Below, piece after piece: positions 39,263-46,891 of a DNA stretch of 64,000 nucleotides. Source of the DNA: Arthrobacter sp. DWC3 (GTDB lineage: Bacteria; Actinomycetota; Actinomycetes; Actinomycetales; Micrococcaceae). Position 1 is the first letter of the stretch. The number at the start of each line of letters is the position of its first letter. Position numbers and translations under genes: made by a program. The stretch spans positions 496,001 through 560,000 of the forward strand of contig NZ_PJIP01000001.1 of the NCBI RefSeq assembly GCF_002929375.1, given 5' to 3'. The notes beneath the pieces were generated by a model. The model ran no database searches. It worked only from the letters and a program-made list of their open reading frames with translations, and was not told the origin of the DNA.

Positions 39263-41539
39263 ATGAGTAAGAAGCAGAACGGATCCCACCGGCACGCCGA
39301 CGTGCTGGTGACGGATCCGGACCTGCCCGCGGTCGCCGTCGACCCGCAGCAGATCGAAGCAGAAGACCGCCGGTGGACCCCGGCGAAGATCGCCCTCTGG
39401 GTGGGTATCGCACTCCTGGGCGGGATCGCCTGGACCATGCTCGCCATCGTCCGCGGCGAGACCGTCAACGCCATCTGGTTCGTCTTCGCAGCCGTCTGCA
39501 CCTACCTGATCGCGTACCGGTTCTATTCGAAGTTCATCGAGCGCCACCTCCTGAAGCCCGACGACCGGCGTGCCACGCCCGCCGAGTACAAGGCCGACGG
39601 CAAGGACTACGCCGCCACCGACCGCCGGGTGCTCTACGGCCACCACTTCGCGGCCATCGCCGGCGCCGGCCCCCTCGTGGGCCCTGTCCTCGCGGCCCAG
39701 ATGGGCTACCTCCCCGGGACCCTGTGGATCATCATCGGCGTCATCTTCGCGGGTGCGGTGCAGGACTACCTGGTCATGTTCTTCTCCATGCGCCGCGGCG
39801 GACGCTCCCTCGGCCAGATGGCACGCGAGGAGCTCGGGGTCATCGGTGGCACGGCCGCCCTGATCGCGACCCTCGCCATCATGATCATCATCGTGGCCAT
39901 CCTGGCCCTCGTCGTCGTGAACGCCCTCGGCGAGAGCCCCTGGGGTGTCTTCTCCGTCGCCATGACCATCCCGATCGCGCTGTTCATGGGCGTCTACCTG
40001 CGGTACCTCCGCCCGGGCAAGGTCACCGAGGTCTCCATCATCGGCTTCGTCCTGCTCATGCTCGCCATCATCGGCGGCGGCTGGATCTCGGAGACCAGCT
40101 GGGGTGTGGAGCTCTTCACCCTGGACCGCACCACGATCGCGTGGGGCATCATCATCTACGGCTTCATCGCCGCCGTCCTGCCGGTCTGGCTGCTGCTGGC
40201 ACCGCGCGACTACCTGTCCACGTTCATGAAGATCGGCACCATCGTCATGCTGGCCGTGGCCATCGTGATCGTCCGTCCGGAGATCAGCGTGCCCGCCTTC
40301 AGCGAGTACGCCGGACGCGCCGACGGCCCGATCGTGGCCGGGTCGCTGTTCCCGTTCCTGTTCGTGACGATCGCCTGCGGCGCCCTGTCCGGGTTCCACG
40401 CGCTGATCTCCTCCGGTACCACACCGAAGATGATCGAGAAGGAACGCCAGACCCGCTTCATCGGCTACGGCGGCATGCTCATGGAGTCCTTCGTGGCCAT
40501 CATGGCGCTCGTCGCGGCCCTGTCGATCGACCGGGGCATCTACTTCGCCATGAACTCCTCCGCAGCGGCGACCGGCGGCACCGTCGAGGGCGCCGTGGCG
40601 TTCGTCAACGGGCTCGGCCTCGCCGGCGTGAACCTGACGCCGGACATGCTGAACACCCTCGCCACGAACGTGGGCGAGGAGACCGTCGTGTCCCGCACGG
40701 GCGGCGCGCCGACCCTCGCCGTCGGACTCGCGCAGATCATGCAGGGGCTCATCGGCGGTCCCGGCATGATGGCGTTCTGGTACCACTTCGCCATCATGTT
40801 CGAGGCACTGTTCATCCTCACGGCGGTCGACGCCGGAACCCGCGTGGCGCGCTTCATGCTGCAGGACAGCATCGGCAACTTCATCCCCCGCTTCCGTGAC
40901 ACGTCGTGGCGTGCAGGGGCCTGGATCTGCACGGCCGTCATGGTGGCGGGCTGGGGCGCGATCCTCATCATGGGTGTCACCGACCCGCTGGGCGGCATCA
41001 ACACGCTCTTCCCGCTGTTCGGCATCGCGAACCAGCTGCTCGCGGCGATCGCGCTCGCCGTCTGCATGGCCATCTGCGCCAAGAAGGGCCTCTTCCGCTT
41101 CCTGTGGATCCCGGCCCTGCCGCTCGCCTTCGCCGCCGTCGTGACCATCACGGCGTCGTTCCAGAAGATCTTCTCGCCCGTACCCGCCGTGGGTTACTGG
41201 GCCAACCACACCGCCTTCAGGAACGCCCTGGCGGCCGGTGAGGAGAGCTTCGGCACCGCGAAGACCGTGGCGGCCATGGAAGCGGTGGTCCGCAACACGT
41301 TCATCCAGGGCACACTGTCCATCCTCTTCGTGACGCTCGCCATCATCGTCATCCTGACGGCGATCCTCGCCACCCTCCGCGCCTACCGCCACGGCGGCGG
41401 CAAGGAGAACGAGGACGCCCCGGTTGCGTCGCGCATCTTCGCGCCGGCCGGCCTCACCGCCACCCCGGCGGAGAAGGAACTCGAGGCGCAGTGGGCGGCC
41501 CTCGAGCCGGGCAGGCGCCCGGCGAGGACGGGCCACTGA
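39263..41539 (+). CDS. cstA: Carbon starvation protein A, peptide/pyruvate transporter family
   Basis: 758 residues from ATG 39263, with GAGGAG upstream; an in-frame ATG at 39230 lacks this. About sixteen membrane helices. Family signatures: YGHHFAAIAGAGPLVGPVLA and FHALISSGTTPKMIEKERQ. CstA homologues take up peptides or pyruvate under carbon limitation. An N-terminal hydrophilic extension of about 45 residues precedes the first helix. The stop overlaps the next start as TGATG, so ybdD is coupled to it. Confidence 0.95.
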   Translation: MSKKQNGSHRHADVLVTDPDLPAVAVDPQQIEAEDRRWTPAKIALWVGIALLGGIAWTMLAIVRGETVNAIWFVFAAVCTYLIAYRFYSKFIERHLLKPDDRRATPAEYKADGKDYAATDRRVLYGHHFAAIAGAGPLVGPVLAAQMGYLPGTLWIIIGVIFAGAVQDYLVMFFSMRRGGRSLGQMAREELGVIGGTAALIATLAIMIIIVAILALVVVNALGESPWGVFSVAMTIPIALFMGVYLRYLRPGKVTEVSIIGFVLLMLAIIGGGWISETSWGVELFTLDRTTIAWGIIIYGFIAAVLPVWLLLAPRDYLSTFMKIGTIVMLAVAIVIVRPEISVPAFSEYAGRADGPIVAGSLFPFLFVTIACGALSGFHALISSGTTPKMIEKERQTRFIGYGGMLMESFVAIMALVAALSIDRGIYFAMNSSAAATGGTVEGAVAFVNGLGLAGVNLTPDMLNTLATNVGEETVVSRTGGAPTLAVGLAQIMQGLIGGPGMMAFWYHFAIMFEALFILTAVDAGTRVARFMLQDSIGNFIPRFRDTSWRAGAWICTAVMVAGWGAILIMGVTDPLGGINTLFPLFGIANQLLAAIALAVCMAICAKKGLFRFLWIPALPLAFAAVVTITASFQKIFSPVPAVGYWANHTAFRNALAAGEESFGTAKTVAAMEAVVRNTFIQGTLSILFVTLAIIVILTAILATLRAYRHGGGKENEDAPVASRIFAPAGLTATPAEKELEAQWAALEPGRRPARTGH

Positions 41540-41748
41540 TGAGCATGCCGCAGGTGCTCCACCGGGCCCGGGACACGGCGCGTGAACTCGCCTGGCTGTT
41601 CAAGGGGGTCATGGGGGAGAACGCCTACCAGGCGTACCTCGACCACCATGAGCGCACCCACCCGGGCGGGCTCCCGATGACGGAGCGCGAGTTCTGGCGG
41701 GACAAGACCGACCGCCAGGACGCGAACCCCGAGGGCCGCTGCTGCTGA
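41539..41748 (+). CDS. ybdD: YbdD/YjiX family small protein
   Basis: 69 residues, ATG overlapping the cstA stop (TGATG). The conserved core GENAYQAYLDHHERTHPGG and PMTEREFWRDKTDRQD is the PF04328 (DUF466) signature, ending in GRCC. In many bacteria this gene follows cstA or btsT and the protein is needed for transporter function. ATG 41545 is an alternative start. Confidence 0.92.
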   Translation: MSMPQVLHRARDTARELAWLFKGVMGENAYQAYLDHHERTHPGGLPMTEREFWRDKTDRQDANPEGRCC

Positions 41749-41762
41749 GCAGGCCCAGGCGT

Positions 41763-41798
41763 GACGAAGCCCGGCACTCCGGAGTGCCGGGCTTCGTC
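41763..41798. terminator. Bidirectional terminator (perfect 36-bp palindrome)
   Basis: GACGAAGCCCGGCACTCC is followed directly by its reverse complement, between ybdD and the convergent ABC permease gene. A loop must open at the centre. Confidence 0.85.
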
Positions 41799-41809
41799 GC
41801 GTTGGACCG

Positions 41810-42571
41810 TCAGCGCTTCTCCCAGCGGAAGCGCTTCGCGGCGACCCCGTAGGGCAGCACGACCCAGGCGAGGAGCACGACGGCGGCGCCCGCCACCGAC
41901 GCGTCCAGCGCCCCGGCACCCCATCCCGCCATGAGGAGGTTCTGCAGCGCGCCGCCCGGGGTGAGCCGGGAGACCATCTCGAAGCCGTCGTCGAACGCGG
42001 TCCAGAAGAAGGAGCCGATCACGACGACGAGGAACGGGAGCGTGGTGATCTGTGCGGCCGCGGCGGACGGCGTGTAGATGCTGGTGAGCATGCCCGTGGT
42101 CGCACACAGGGCCAGGAAGCCGAGCACCGCGCCGGCCACGACCAGGGGCCGGGTCGGAGCGTCCACGCCTGCGACGCCGAAGCCGACGGCGATGACCGCC
42201 AGCTGCGCCGCGACCAGTGCCACGATGGGCGTCAGCATGCCCAGCCAGATGACGGTGTCGGAGGACTCACCGCTGCGCAGGCGCTTGAGGAACAGCTCCT
42301 GCCGACGGGTCGCGAGCGTCGTCGTCGCGGTGAGATAGACGCCCAGCAGGGCCACGACCATGAGGGTCAGCCCGGCCAGGACGGCCGCGCCGGAAGGGCC
42401 TGCCATCTGGTCGGCGCCGACGAGGAACATGTAGACGGCCATGGCGACGGGCATCAGCACCGCGCCGGTCAGCACGGTCTTGTTCCGGAAAATGATGCGC
42501 AGTTCCATGAGCGCGATGGCCGTGATGCGGCCGGCGGCGGACGGGGACGGGTTGTGCGTGAGGGTTGTCAT
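41810..42571 (-). CDS. ABC-2 type transporter permease
   Basis: 253 residues, six predicted helices: an amphipathic MELRIIFRNKTVLTG entry, then AVLMPVAMAVYMFLV, AGLTLMVVALLGVYLTA, a cytoplasmic loop TRRQELFLKRLRSGESSDTV typical of DrrB-like permeases, and the last pair ending VVLPYGVAAKRFRW. Partner of the ATPase encoded 51 bp upstream on the same strand. The pair resembles drug or antimicrobial-peptide exporters paired with DesK/LiaS-type two-component systems. Confidence 0.88.
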   Translation of the reverse strand: MTTLTHNPSPSAAGRITAIALMELRIIFRNKTVLTGAVLMPVAMAVYMFLVGADQMAGPSGAAVLAGLTLMVVALLGVYLTATTTLATRRQELFLKRLRSGESSDTVIWLGMLTPIVALVAAQLAVIAVGFGVAGVDAPTRPLVVAGAVLGFLALCATTGMLTSIYTPSAAAAQITTLPFLVVVIGSFFWTAFDDGFEMVSRLTPGGALQNLLMAGWGAGALDASVAGAAVVLLAWVVLPYGVAAKRFRWEKR

Positions 42572-42622
42572 GGTGCTCTCCAGTCGGGTGTCGGGGTCCG
42601 GGGTGTCGGGGGCCCGGAGGGG

Positions 42623-43633
42623 TCAGGCGGCGTCGCCGACGCTGACCCGGCGGAAGACGGCGGCGAGCGACGCCTCCGATGCGGCCAGCCGGTCGAGCCG
42701 GACGTCGGAGGAGTCGGCCCAGGACAGGACCGCCCAGAGGTCGCGCTGCAGGTCGAACGTCGGCAGGGTCACCACCGTGGTGGACGGCGTCGGCACGAAG
42801 TCCGGGGACAGGCCGAGGCCCTGGAGCTGCAGGACGTCGACTGCCGCCTCCACCTCGAAGGAGATGGTCGACGGTTCGCGCCGCAGGACCTCCTGGAGGG
42901 AGCCCTCCACCGCGATTTCGCCGTGGTGCATGATGGCCAGCCGGTCAGCGTAGCGCTCCGCCTCCTCGAGGTAGTGGGTGGTGAGGACCACGGTGGTCCC
43001 GGCGTCGTTCAGGCCGCGGACGAGCTCCCAGGTCCGCTCACGGGATTCCGGGTCGAGTCCCGTGGTCGGTTCGTCGAGGAAGAGGAGGTCCGGTTCGTTG
43101 GCCGTGGCGAGCAGGAGGTCCAGGCGGCGGCGCTGCCCGCCCGAGAGCATCTTGACGCGGGTGGCGGCCTTCGAGGCGAGATCGAGCACCTCCAGTCCCG
43201 TCCTGATGACCTCGTCGCGGGTCCGGGCGCGGGCGTCGGCCGCGGACAGCCGGAGCCACAGGCGGCAGGTCTCCTCCACGGTGAGGTCGTCGGCGAAGCC
43301 CGCCTCCTGCAGCATGATGCCGAGGCGCGGCCGGATGGAGGACCTGTCGCGGTAGGGATCGCCCCCGAGCACCGAGAGGGTGCCGGACGTCGCCGCGCGG
43401 TGGCCCTCGAGGGTCTCCATGGTGGTGGTCTTGCCGGCGCCGTTGGTGCCGAGCAGGGCGAAGAACTCACCGTTGCGGATGGACAGGTCGATGCCGCGGA
43501 CGGCCTCGTACGAACCGTAGGAGCAGCGCAGGCCCTCGGCGGAGACGGCGATGGTGTCCGCGGGTTCCGCGCCGACCGGGGCCGGGCGGTTCTGCGTCAC
43601 GGGCAGTGGCGGGGTGCTGGGTGCGGGAGTCAT
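42623..43633 (-). CDS. ABC transporter ATP-binding protein (DrrA-like)
   Basis: 336 residues from ATG 43633. Walker A LLGTNGAGKTTTMET, Q-loop GIMLQEAGF, signature MLSGGQRRRLDLLLA, Walker B LLFLDEPTTGLDPESR and H-loop VLTTHYLEEAERYADR are all intact. The N-terminal ~35 residues are a Pro-rich extension. The C-terminal ~90 residues form the regulatory domain typical of DrrA exporters. First gene of the exporter operon, divergent from the histidine kinase across a 104-bp region with a perfect palindrome. Confidence 0.93.
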   Translation of the reverse strand: MTPAPSTPPLPVTQNRPAPVGAEPADTIAVSAEGLRCSYGSYEAVRGIDLSIRNGEFFALLGTNGAGKTTTMETLEGHRAATSGTLSVLGGDPYRDRSSIRPRLGIMLQEAGFADDLTVEETCRLWLRLSAADARARTRDEVIRTGLEVLDLASKAATRVKMLSGGQRRRLDLLLATANEPDLLFLDEPTTGLDPESRERTWELVRGLNDAGTTVVLTTHYLEEAERYADRLAIMHHGEIAVEGSLQEVLRREPSTISFEVEAAVDVLQLQGLGLSPDFVPTPSTTVVTLPTFDLQRDLWAVLSWADSSDVRLDRLAASEASLAAVFRRVSVGDAA

Positions 43634-43710
43634 GACCTCATCCTTCCGGGCAGCGCCGAGCGCCGTCAGTGCCCGTCCGTCACGTCTTCCCGTGCCCGTC
43701 CGCACACCGG

Positions 43711-43732
43711 GACCATGACAAATGTCATGGTC
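43711..43732. promoter_or_regulatory. Perfect inverted repeat in the ABC exporter/two-component intergenic region
   Basis: GACCATGACA and TGTCATGGTC flank a central AA. It lies 79 bp from the ABC ATPase start and 6-15 bp before the kinase start, placing it near the -35/-10 spacer of the kinase promoter. A dimeric NarL/LuxR-type regulator is the natural binder; the response regulator of this locus is the prime candidate. Confidence 0.6.
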
Positions 43733-43737
43733 CTACG

Positions 43738-45132
43738 ATGGAGCGCATGGCGCTCTTCAAGGCTTCCAGGAGCAGGGACCCCGACCCGCACGCGACGACG
43801 GCTGCCGGTTCGGCCCCGGTCCTGGAGGCAGGCCGTGGGGTCCGTGTCACGTGGCGGTACACCATCTCCTCGATCGTCTTCTACGGGATCTTCATCAGCG
43901 CCGTGGACACACTGTTCATGCTGTCCGGCGGTGAGTACGGGCTGCAGTTCCTCGACGTCGTCCTCATCGCGCTCGCCGTCGTGTCCGTCGCGGCCATGAC
44001 CCGCTACTGCTGGTTCTTCCGGAGCGGACTGGGTGGGGGACTGCCGGAGCGTAAGTACACTCTGTGGCTCCTGCTCCCGCCCGCCGCCCTGTGGTTCCTG
44101 GGCCTCCTGCAGCCCCACACCCTCTGGGTCGCGGCCCTGCCGCTCTGGTTCGCCGCGAACGCCCTCGCCGTCGTGGTCGGACGGCGCACCCGCTGGTGGG
44201 TGTTCGCCTCGGCGCTCACGGCACTCGTCCTCCACGGGTTGCTCGGGAACCTCCTCGGCACGCCTGCCGGCGGGCCCGCGGTCGACTCCGGGGGCCTCTT
44301 CTCCATCGGGATCTGGGCCCTGATGACGCCCGTGTTGTTCGTGGGCAGCATCTGGTGGTGGGAGATCGTGCTGCGACTCGACGACAGCCGCCGCACCTCC
44401 GGCGAGCTCGCCGTCGCGCAGGAGCGGCTGCGCTTCGCTGCCGACCTGCACGACATCCAGGGTCACCACCTGCAGGTCATCGCACTCAAGACCGAGCTCG
44501 CGGGCCGCCTGCTCGACGTCGATCCCGCGGCGGCCCGCGTCCAGATCGACGAGGCCCAGCAGCTCGCGCGCACCGCGCTCGAGGACACCCGTGCCCTGGT
44601 GCACGGCTACCGCACCGTCTCCCTCGCGGCGGAGGCGGCCAACGCGGCCGAGGTGCTCCGCGCCGCGGGCATCCATGCCTCGGTGGAGGTGGATGCCGAA
44701 GGGCTGCCGTCGGAGGAGCGGACCCTCTTCGGGCTGGTCATGCGGGAGGCGACCACGAACATCCTGCGCCACAGCGAAGCCGGCCGCGTGGCGTTCCGCC
44801 TCGTGCGGTCCGGCGAGGGGCGGGTCCTCTCCGTGACGAACGACGGCGTCGGTGACGCAGAGCCGCGGTCCGGGGGATCCGGGATCGAAGGGCTGCGGAA
44901 GAGGTTCGAGGCCGTGGGGGGTGCTGTGGAGGCGAGGCGCGAGGACGGCAGGTTCGTCCTCACGGCTACCGCTCCGGGCGCGACGCCCGCTACCGCTCCC
45001 GGTACCGGCGTCTCGACCGCCGTCGCTCCCGATGTCGGCGCCGTGAACGCGACGCACGGCACCGCCATGCCGGGCGCTCCTGCCTCCGAGGCTCCCTCCG
45101 CCGCGATTCCTGCTCGGGGAGCCCGGCCATGA
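43738..45132 (+). CDS. Sensor histidine kinase (DesK/LiaS type)
   Basis: 464 residues from ATG 43738; ATG 43747 fits a leaderless transcript, as TACGAT at 43734 would be its -10 box. The N-terminal half has about five membrane helices with short loops, indicating intramembrane sensing. The HisKA_3 dimerisation box is RFAADLHDIQGHHLQVIALK with phosphoacceptor His in LHDIQGHH. The ATPase part has REATTNILRHSEA (N box) and GGSGIEGLRKRFEAVGGAVE (G box). An Ala/Pro-rich tail of about 60 residues follows. Stop overlaps the response regulator start (ATGA). Confidence 0.92.
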   Translation: MERMALFKASRSRDPDPHATTAAGSAPVLEAGRGVRVTWRYTISSIVFYGIFISAVDTLFMLSGGEYGLQFLDVVLIALAVVSVAAMTRYCWFFRSGLGGGLPERKYTLWLLLPPAALWFLGLLQPHTLWVAALPLWFAANALAVVVGRRTRWWVFASALTALVLHGLLGNLLGTPAGGPAVDSGGLFSIGIWALMTPVLFVGSIWWWEIVLRLDDSRRTSGELAVAQERLRFAADLHDIQGHHLQVIALKTELAGRLLDVDPAAARVQIDEAQQLARTALEDTRALVHGYRTVSLAAEAANAAEVLRAAGIHASVEVDAEGLPSEERTLFGLVMREATTNILRHSEAGRVAFRLVRSGEGRVLSVTNDGVGDAEPRSGGSGIEGLRKRFEAVGGAVEARREDGRFVLTATAPGATPATAPGTGVSTAVAPDVGAVNATHGTAMPGAPASEAPSAAIPARGARP

Positions 45133-45731
45133 TCCGCCTGGTCCTCGCCGACGACGAGCACCTGATCCGCGGGGCCCTGGTGGCCCTGCTGGGCCTCGAA
45201 CCAGATCTCGAGATCGTGGCGAGCGCCGACAACGGGACCGACGCGGTGCGGCTCGCGCAGCAGCACTCACCCGACGTGTGCGTGCTGGACCTCGAGATGC
45301 CCCCGACCGACGGCATCTACGCCGCGGAGGAGATCCTCCGGTCGGTCGCGACGCGCGTGGTGATCGTGACCCGGCACGCCCGGCCGGGCGTCCTGCGGCG
45401 CGCACTGGCCAGCAGGGTGTCCGGCTTCGTCCCGAAGTCCACGCCCGCGGACAAGCTCGCGGACGTGATCCGCGACGTCGCCGCGGGGCGCCGGTACGTG
45501 GATCCGGACATCGCGGCGAGCGCACTGACGGGTGAGTCCTGCCCGCTGACCGTCCGGGAGCTCGACGTCCTTCGTCACGGGCGGCAGGGCGCGAGCGTCC
45601 AGGCGATCGCCCGGGAACTTCACCTGGCGCCGGGAACCGTGCGGAACTACGTGTCCTCGGCGATGGCGAAGCTCGACGCACCGTCACGCCACGAGGCCGC
45701 CGCCCGGGCCTGGGAACAAGGCTGGATCTGA
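45129..45731 (+). CDS. NarL/LuxR-type response regulator
   Basis: 200 residues, ATG overlapping the kinase stop. The receiver domain has LVLADDEHL and phosphoacceptor Asp in VCVLDLEMPPTDG, the conserved Thr in RVVIVTRHARP and Lys in FVPKSTPADK. The LuxR helix-turn-helix is at the C-terminus: LTVRELDVLRHGRQGASVQA, IARELHLAPGTVRNYVSSAM, AKL. Likely binds the palindrome at 43711 and controls the exporter and its own operon; that is inference. Confidence 0.94.
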   Translation: MIRLVLADDEHLIRGALVALLGLEPDLEIVASADNGTDAVRLAQQHSPDVCVLDLEMPPTDGIYAAEEILRSVATRVVIVTRHARPGVLRRALASRVSGFVPKSTPADKLADVIRDVAAGRRYVDPDIAASALTGESCPLTVRELDVLRHGRQGASVQAIARELHLAPGTVRNYVSSAMAKLDAPSRHEAAARAWEQGWI

Positions 45732-45767
45732 CGTGCCCGCCCCTCGGCGGTGTGGGAGCATTGCGTC

Positions 45768-46361
45768 ATGACTGAAGAGCAGCCGGCCGGCCCCGTGGTC
45801 CCTGTCCCCGGTACGCCGGACATCCCGCAGCCCGGTGGAGCCGGGGCGCCGGCCCCGGACAACCGTCCCGCCACGCTCGCCGAGCTCGTGGACGAACCGG
45901 CGAAGGTCATGAGGATCGGTACCATGCTCAAGCAGCTGCTGGAGGAGGTCCGGTCCGCCCCGCTCGACGACGCCGGCCGCACCCGTCTCGCCTCCATCCA
46001 CGAGCGCTCGGTCCAGGAGCTCGAGGACGGGCTCGCCCCCGAACTGGTCGAGGAACTCCACCGCATCAACCTGCCCTTCGACCGCGACTCCGTGCCCACC
46101 GACGCGGAACTGCGTGTGGCGCAGGCGCAGCTCGTGGGGTGGCTCGAAGGTCTCTTCCACGGGATCCAGACGGCGCTCGCGGCCCAGCAGATGGCCACCC
46201 AGCAGCTCGCAGCCCGCCTCCAGCTCCGCGAGCTCCCACCCGGCACGGTGATCGCGCCCGGCGTGGTGGTCGGCGAGGACGGCGAACCCCGACGCACCCC
46301 GCCTGCACGCAGCGCCCAGGCGTCCCCCGCGGACACCCACGGGCCCGGCCAGTACCTGTAG
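45768..46361 (+). CDS. bpa: Bacterial proteasome activator (Bpa/PafE family)
   Basis: 197 residues from ATG 45768 (M-TEEQPAG). The conserved core is DEPAKVMRIGTMLKQLLEEV, RSAPLDDAGRTRL, SVQELEDGLAPELVEEL and ELRVAQAQLVGWLEGLFHGI QTAL, followed by a flexible linker and the C-terminal GQYL motif. In Mycobacterium, Bpa forms an ATP-independent dodecameric ring whose GQYL tails open the 20S proteasome gate. This implies a proteasome encoded elsewhere in the genome. The N-terminal ~35 residues are Pro/Gly-rich. A partner gene follows after 7 bp. Confidence 0.92.
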   Translation: MTEEQPAGPVVPVPGTPDIPQPGGAGAPAPDNRPATLAELVDEPAKVMRIGTMLKQLLEEVRSAPLDDAGRTRLASIHERSVQELEDGLAPELVEELHRINLPFDRDSVPTDAELRVAQAQLVGWLEGLFHGIQTALAAQQMATQQLAARLQLRELPPGTVIAPGVVVGEDGEPRRTPPARSAQASPADTHGPGQYL

Positions 46362-46368
46362 GGCCTCC

Positions 46369-46836
46369 GTGGCCTTCTTCGCGGCCGCACGGCAGGGGCG
46401 CAAGGACGACGCCGAGCTGGGCACCGGGGTGTGGCGGCGTGCGCACGACCGCTTCCGGCGCGGACTCGACCGCTACCACCAGATCCTCGAGGGCATCGAC
46501 GACGACGACGTCTACAACGAACTCGTGGGTATCGCCAACGACCTCAGCGAGATGCTCCCGCGCGTCCGGGAGGTCTGCGTGCGAGCGCAGTCGTCCTCGC
46601 CCAGCACAGGGCTGGACATCCCCGGAGCACTCATGCAGGTACACCGGGCGCTGTCGCGCGCGGGCAATACGCTCGCCACCACGGCCGAGGCCGCAGCGAT
46701 GACCCGGCTCGACGGCGAGCGGTGGGGCGTCGCGTCCTCCGGCCTCGACAACGTGCGGCGCCGCGCCCAGCTCGTGGCGGAGGACGTCGAGGAGGCTGAA
46801 CGGGCCATGCCGGACGGCGATGGGCACCCGCGGTAG
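46369..46836 (+). CDS. Conserved helical protein of unknown function next to bpa
   Basis: 155 residues from GTG 46369, seven bp after the bpa stop. Almost wholly alpha-helical: RRAHDRFRRGLDRYHQILEG, VYNELVGIANDLSEMLPRVR, and a helical C-terminal half with no membrane segment or enzyme motif. I recognise no named family. The operon position suggests a link to proteasome function or simply cotranscription. The 3' end carries a 30-bp tandem duplication that straddles the stop codon. Confidence 0.75.
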   Translation: MAFFAAARQGRKDDAELGTGVWRRAHDRFRRGLDRYHQILEGIDDDDVYNELVGIANDLSEMLPRVREVCVRAQSSSPSTGLDIPGALMQVHRALSRAGNTLATTAEAAAMTRLDGERWGVASSGLDNVRRRAQLVAEDVEEAERAMPDGDGHPR

Positions 46837-46867
46837 GTGCCGGACGGCGGTGGGCACCCCAGGAGGC
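46808..46867. repeat. 30-bp tandem duplication across a stop codon
   Basis: The units at 46808 and 46838 share TGCCGGACGGCG-TGGGCACCC with few differences. The first holds the stop of the bpa-linked gene; the second is outside the gene. Confidence 0.7.
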
Positions 46868-46891
46868 GACCGGTAGGCGGCCCGTGCACGA

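Noticed and set aside
39032-41536. 834-codon minus-strand frame opposite cstA
   Set aside because: Antisense shadow; His/Asp/Gly-rich, no domain.
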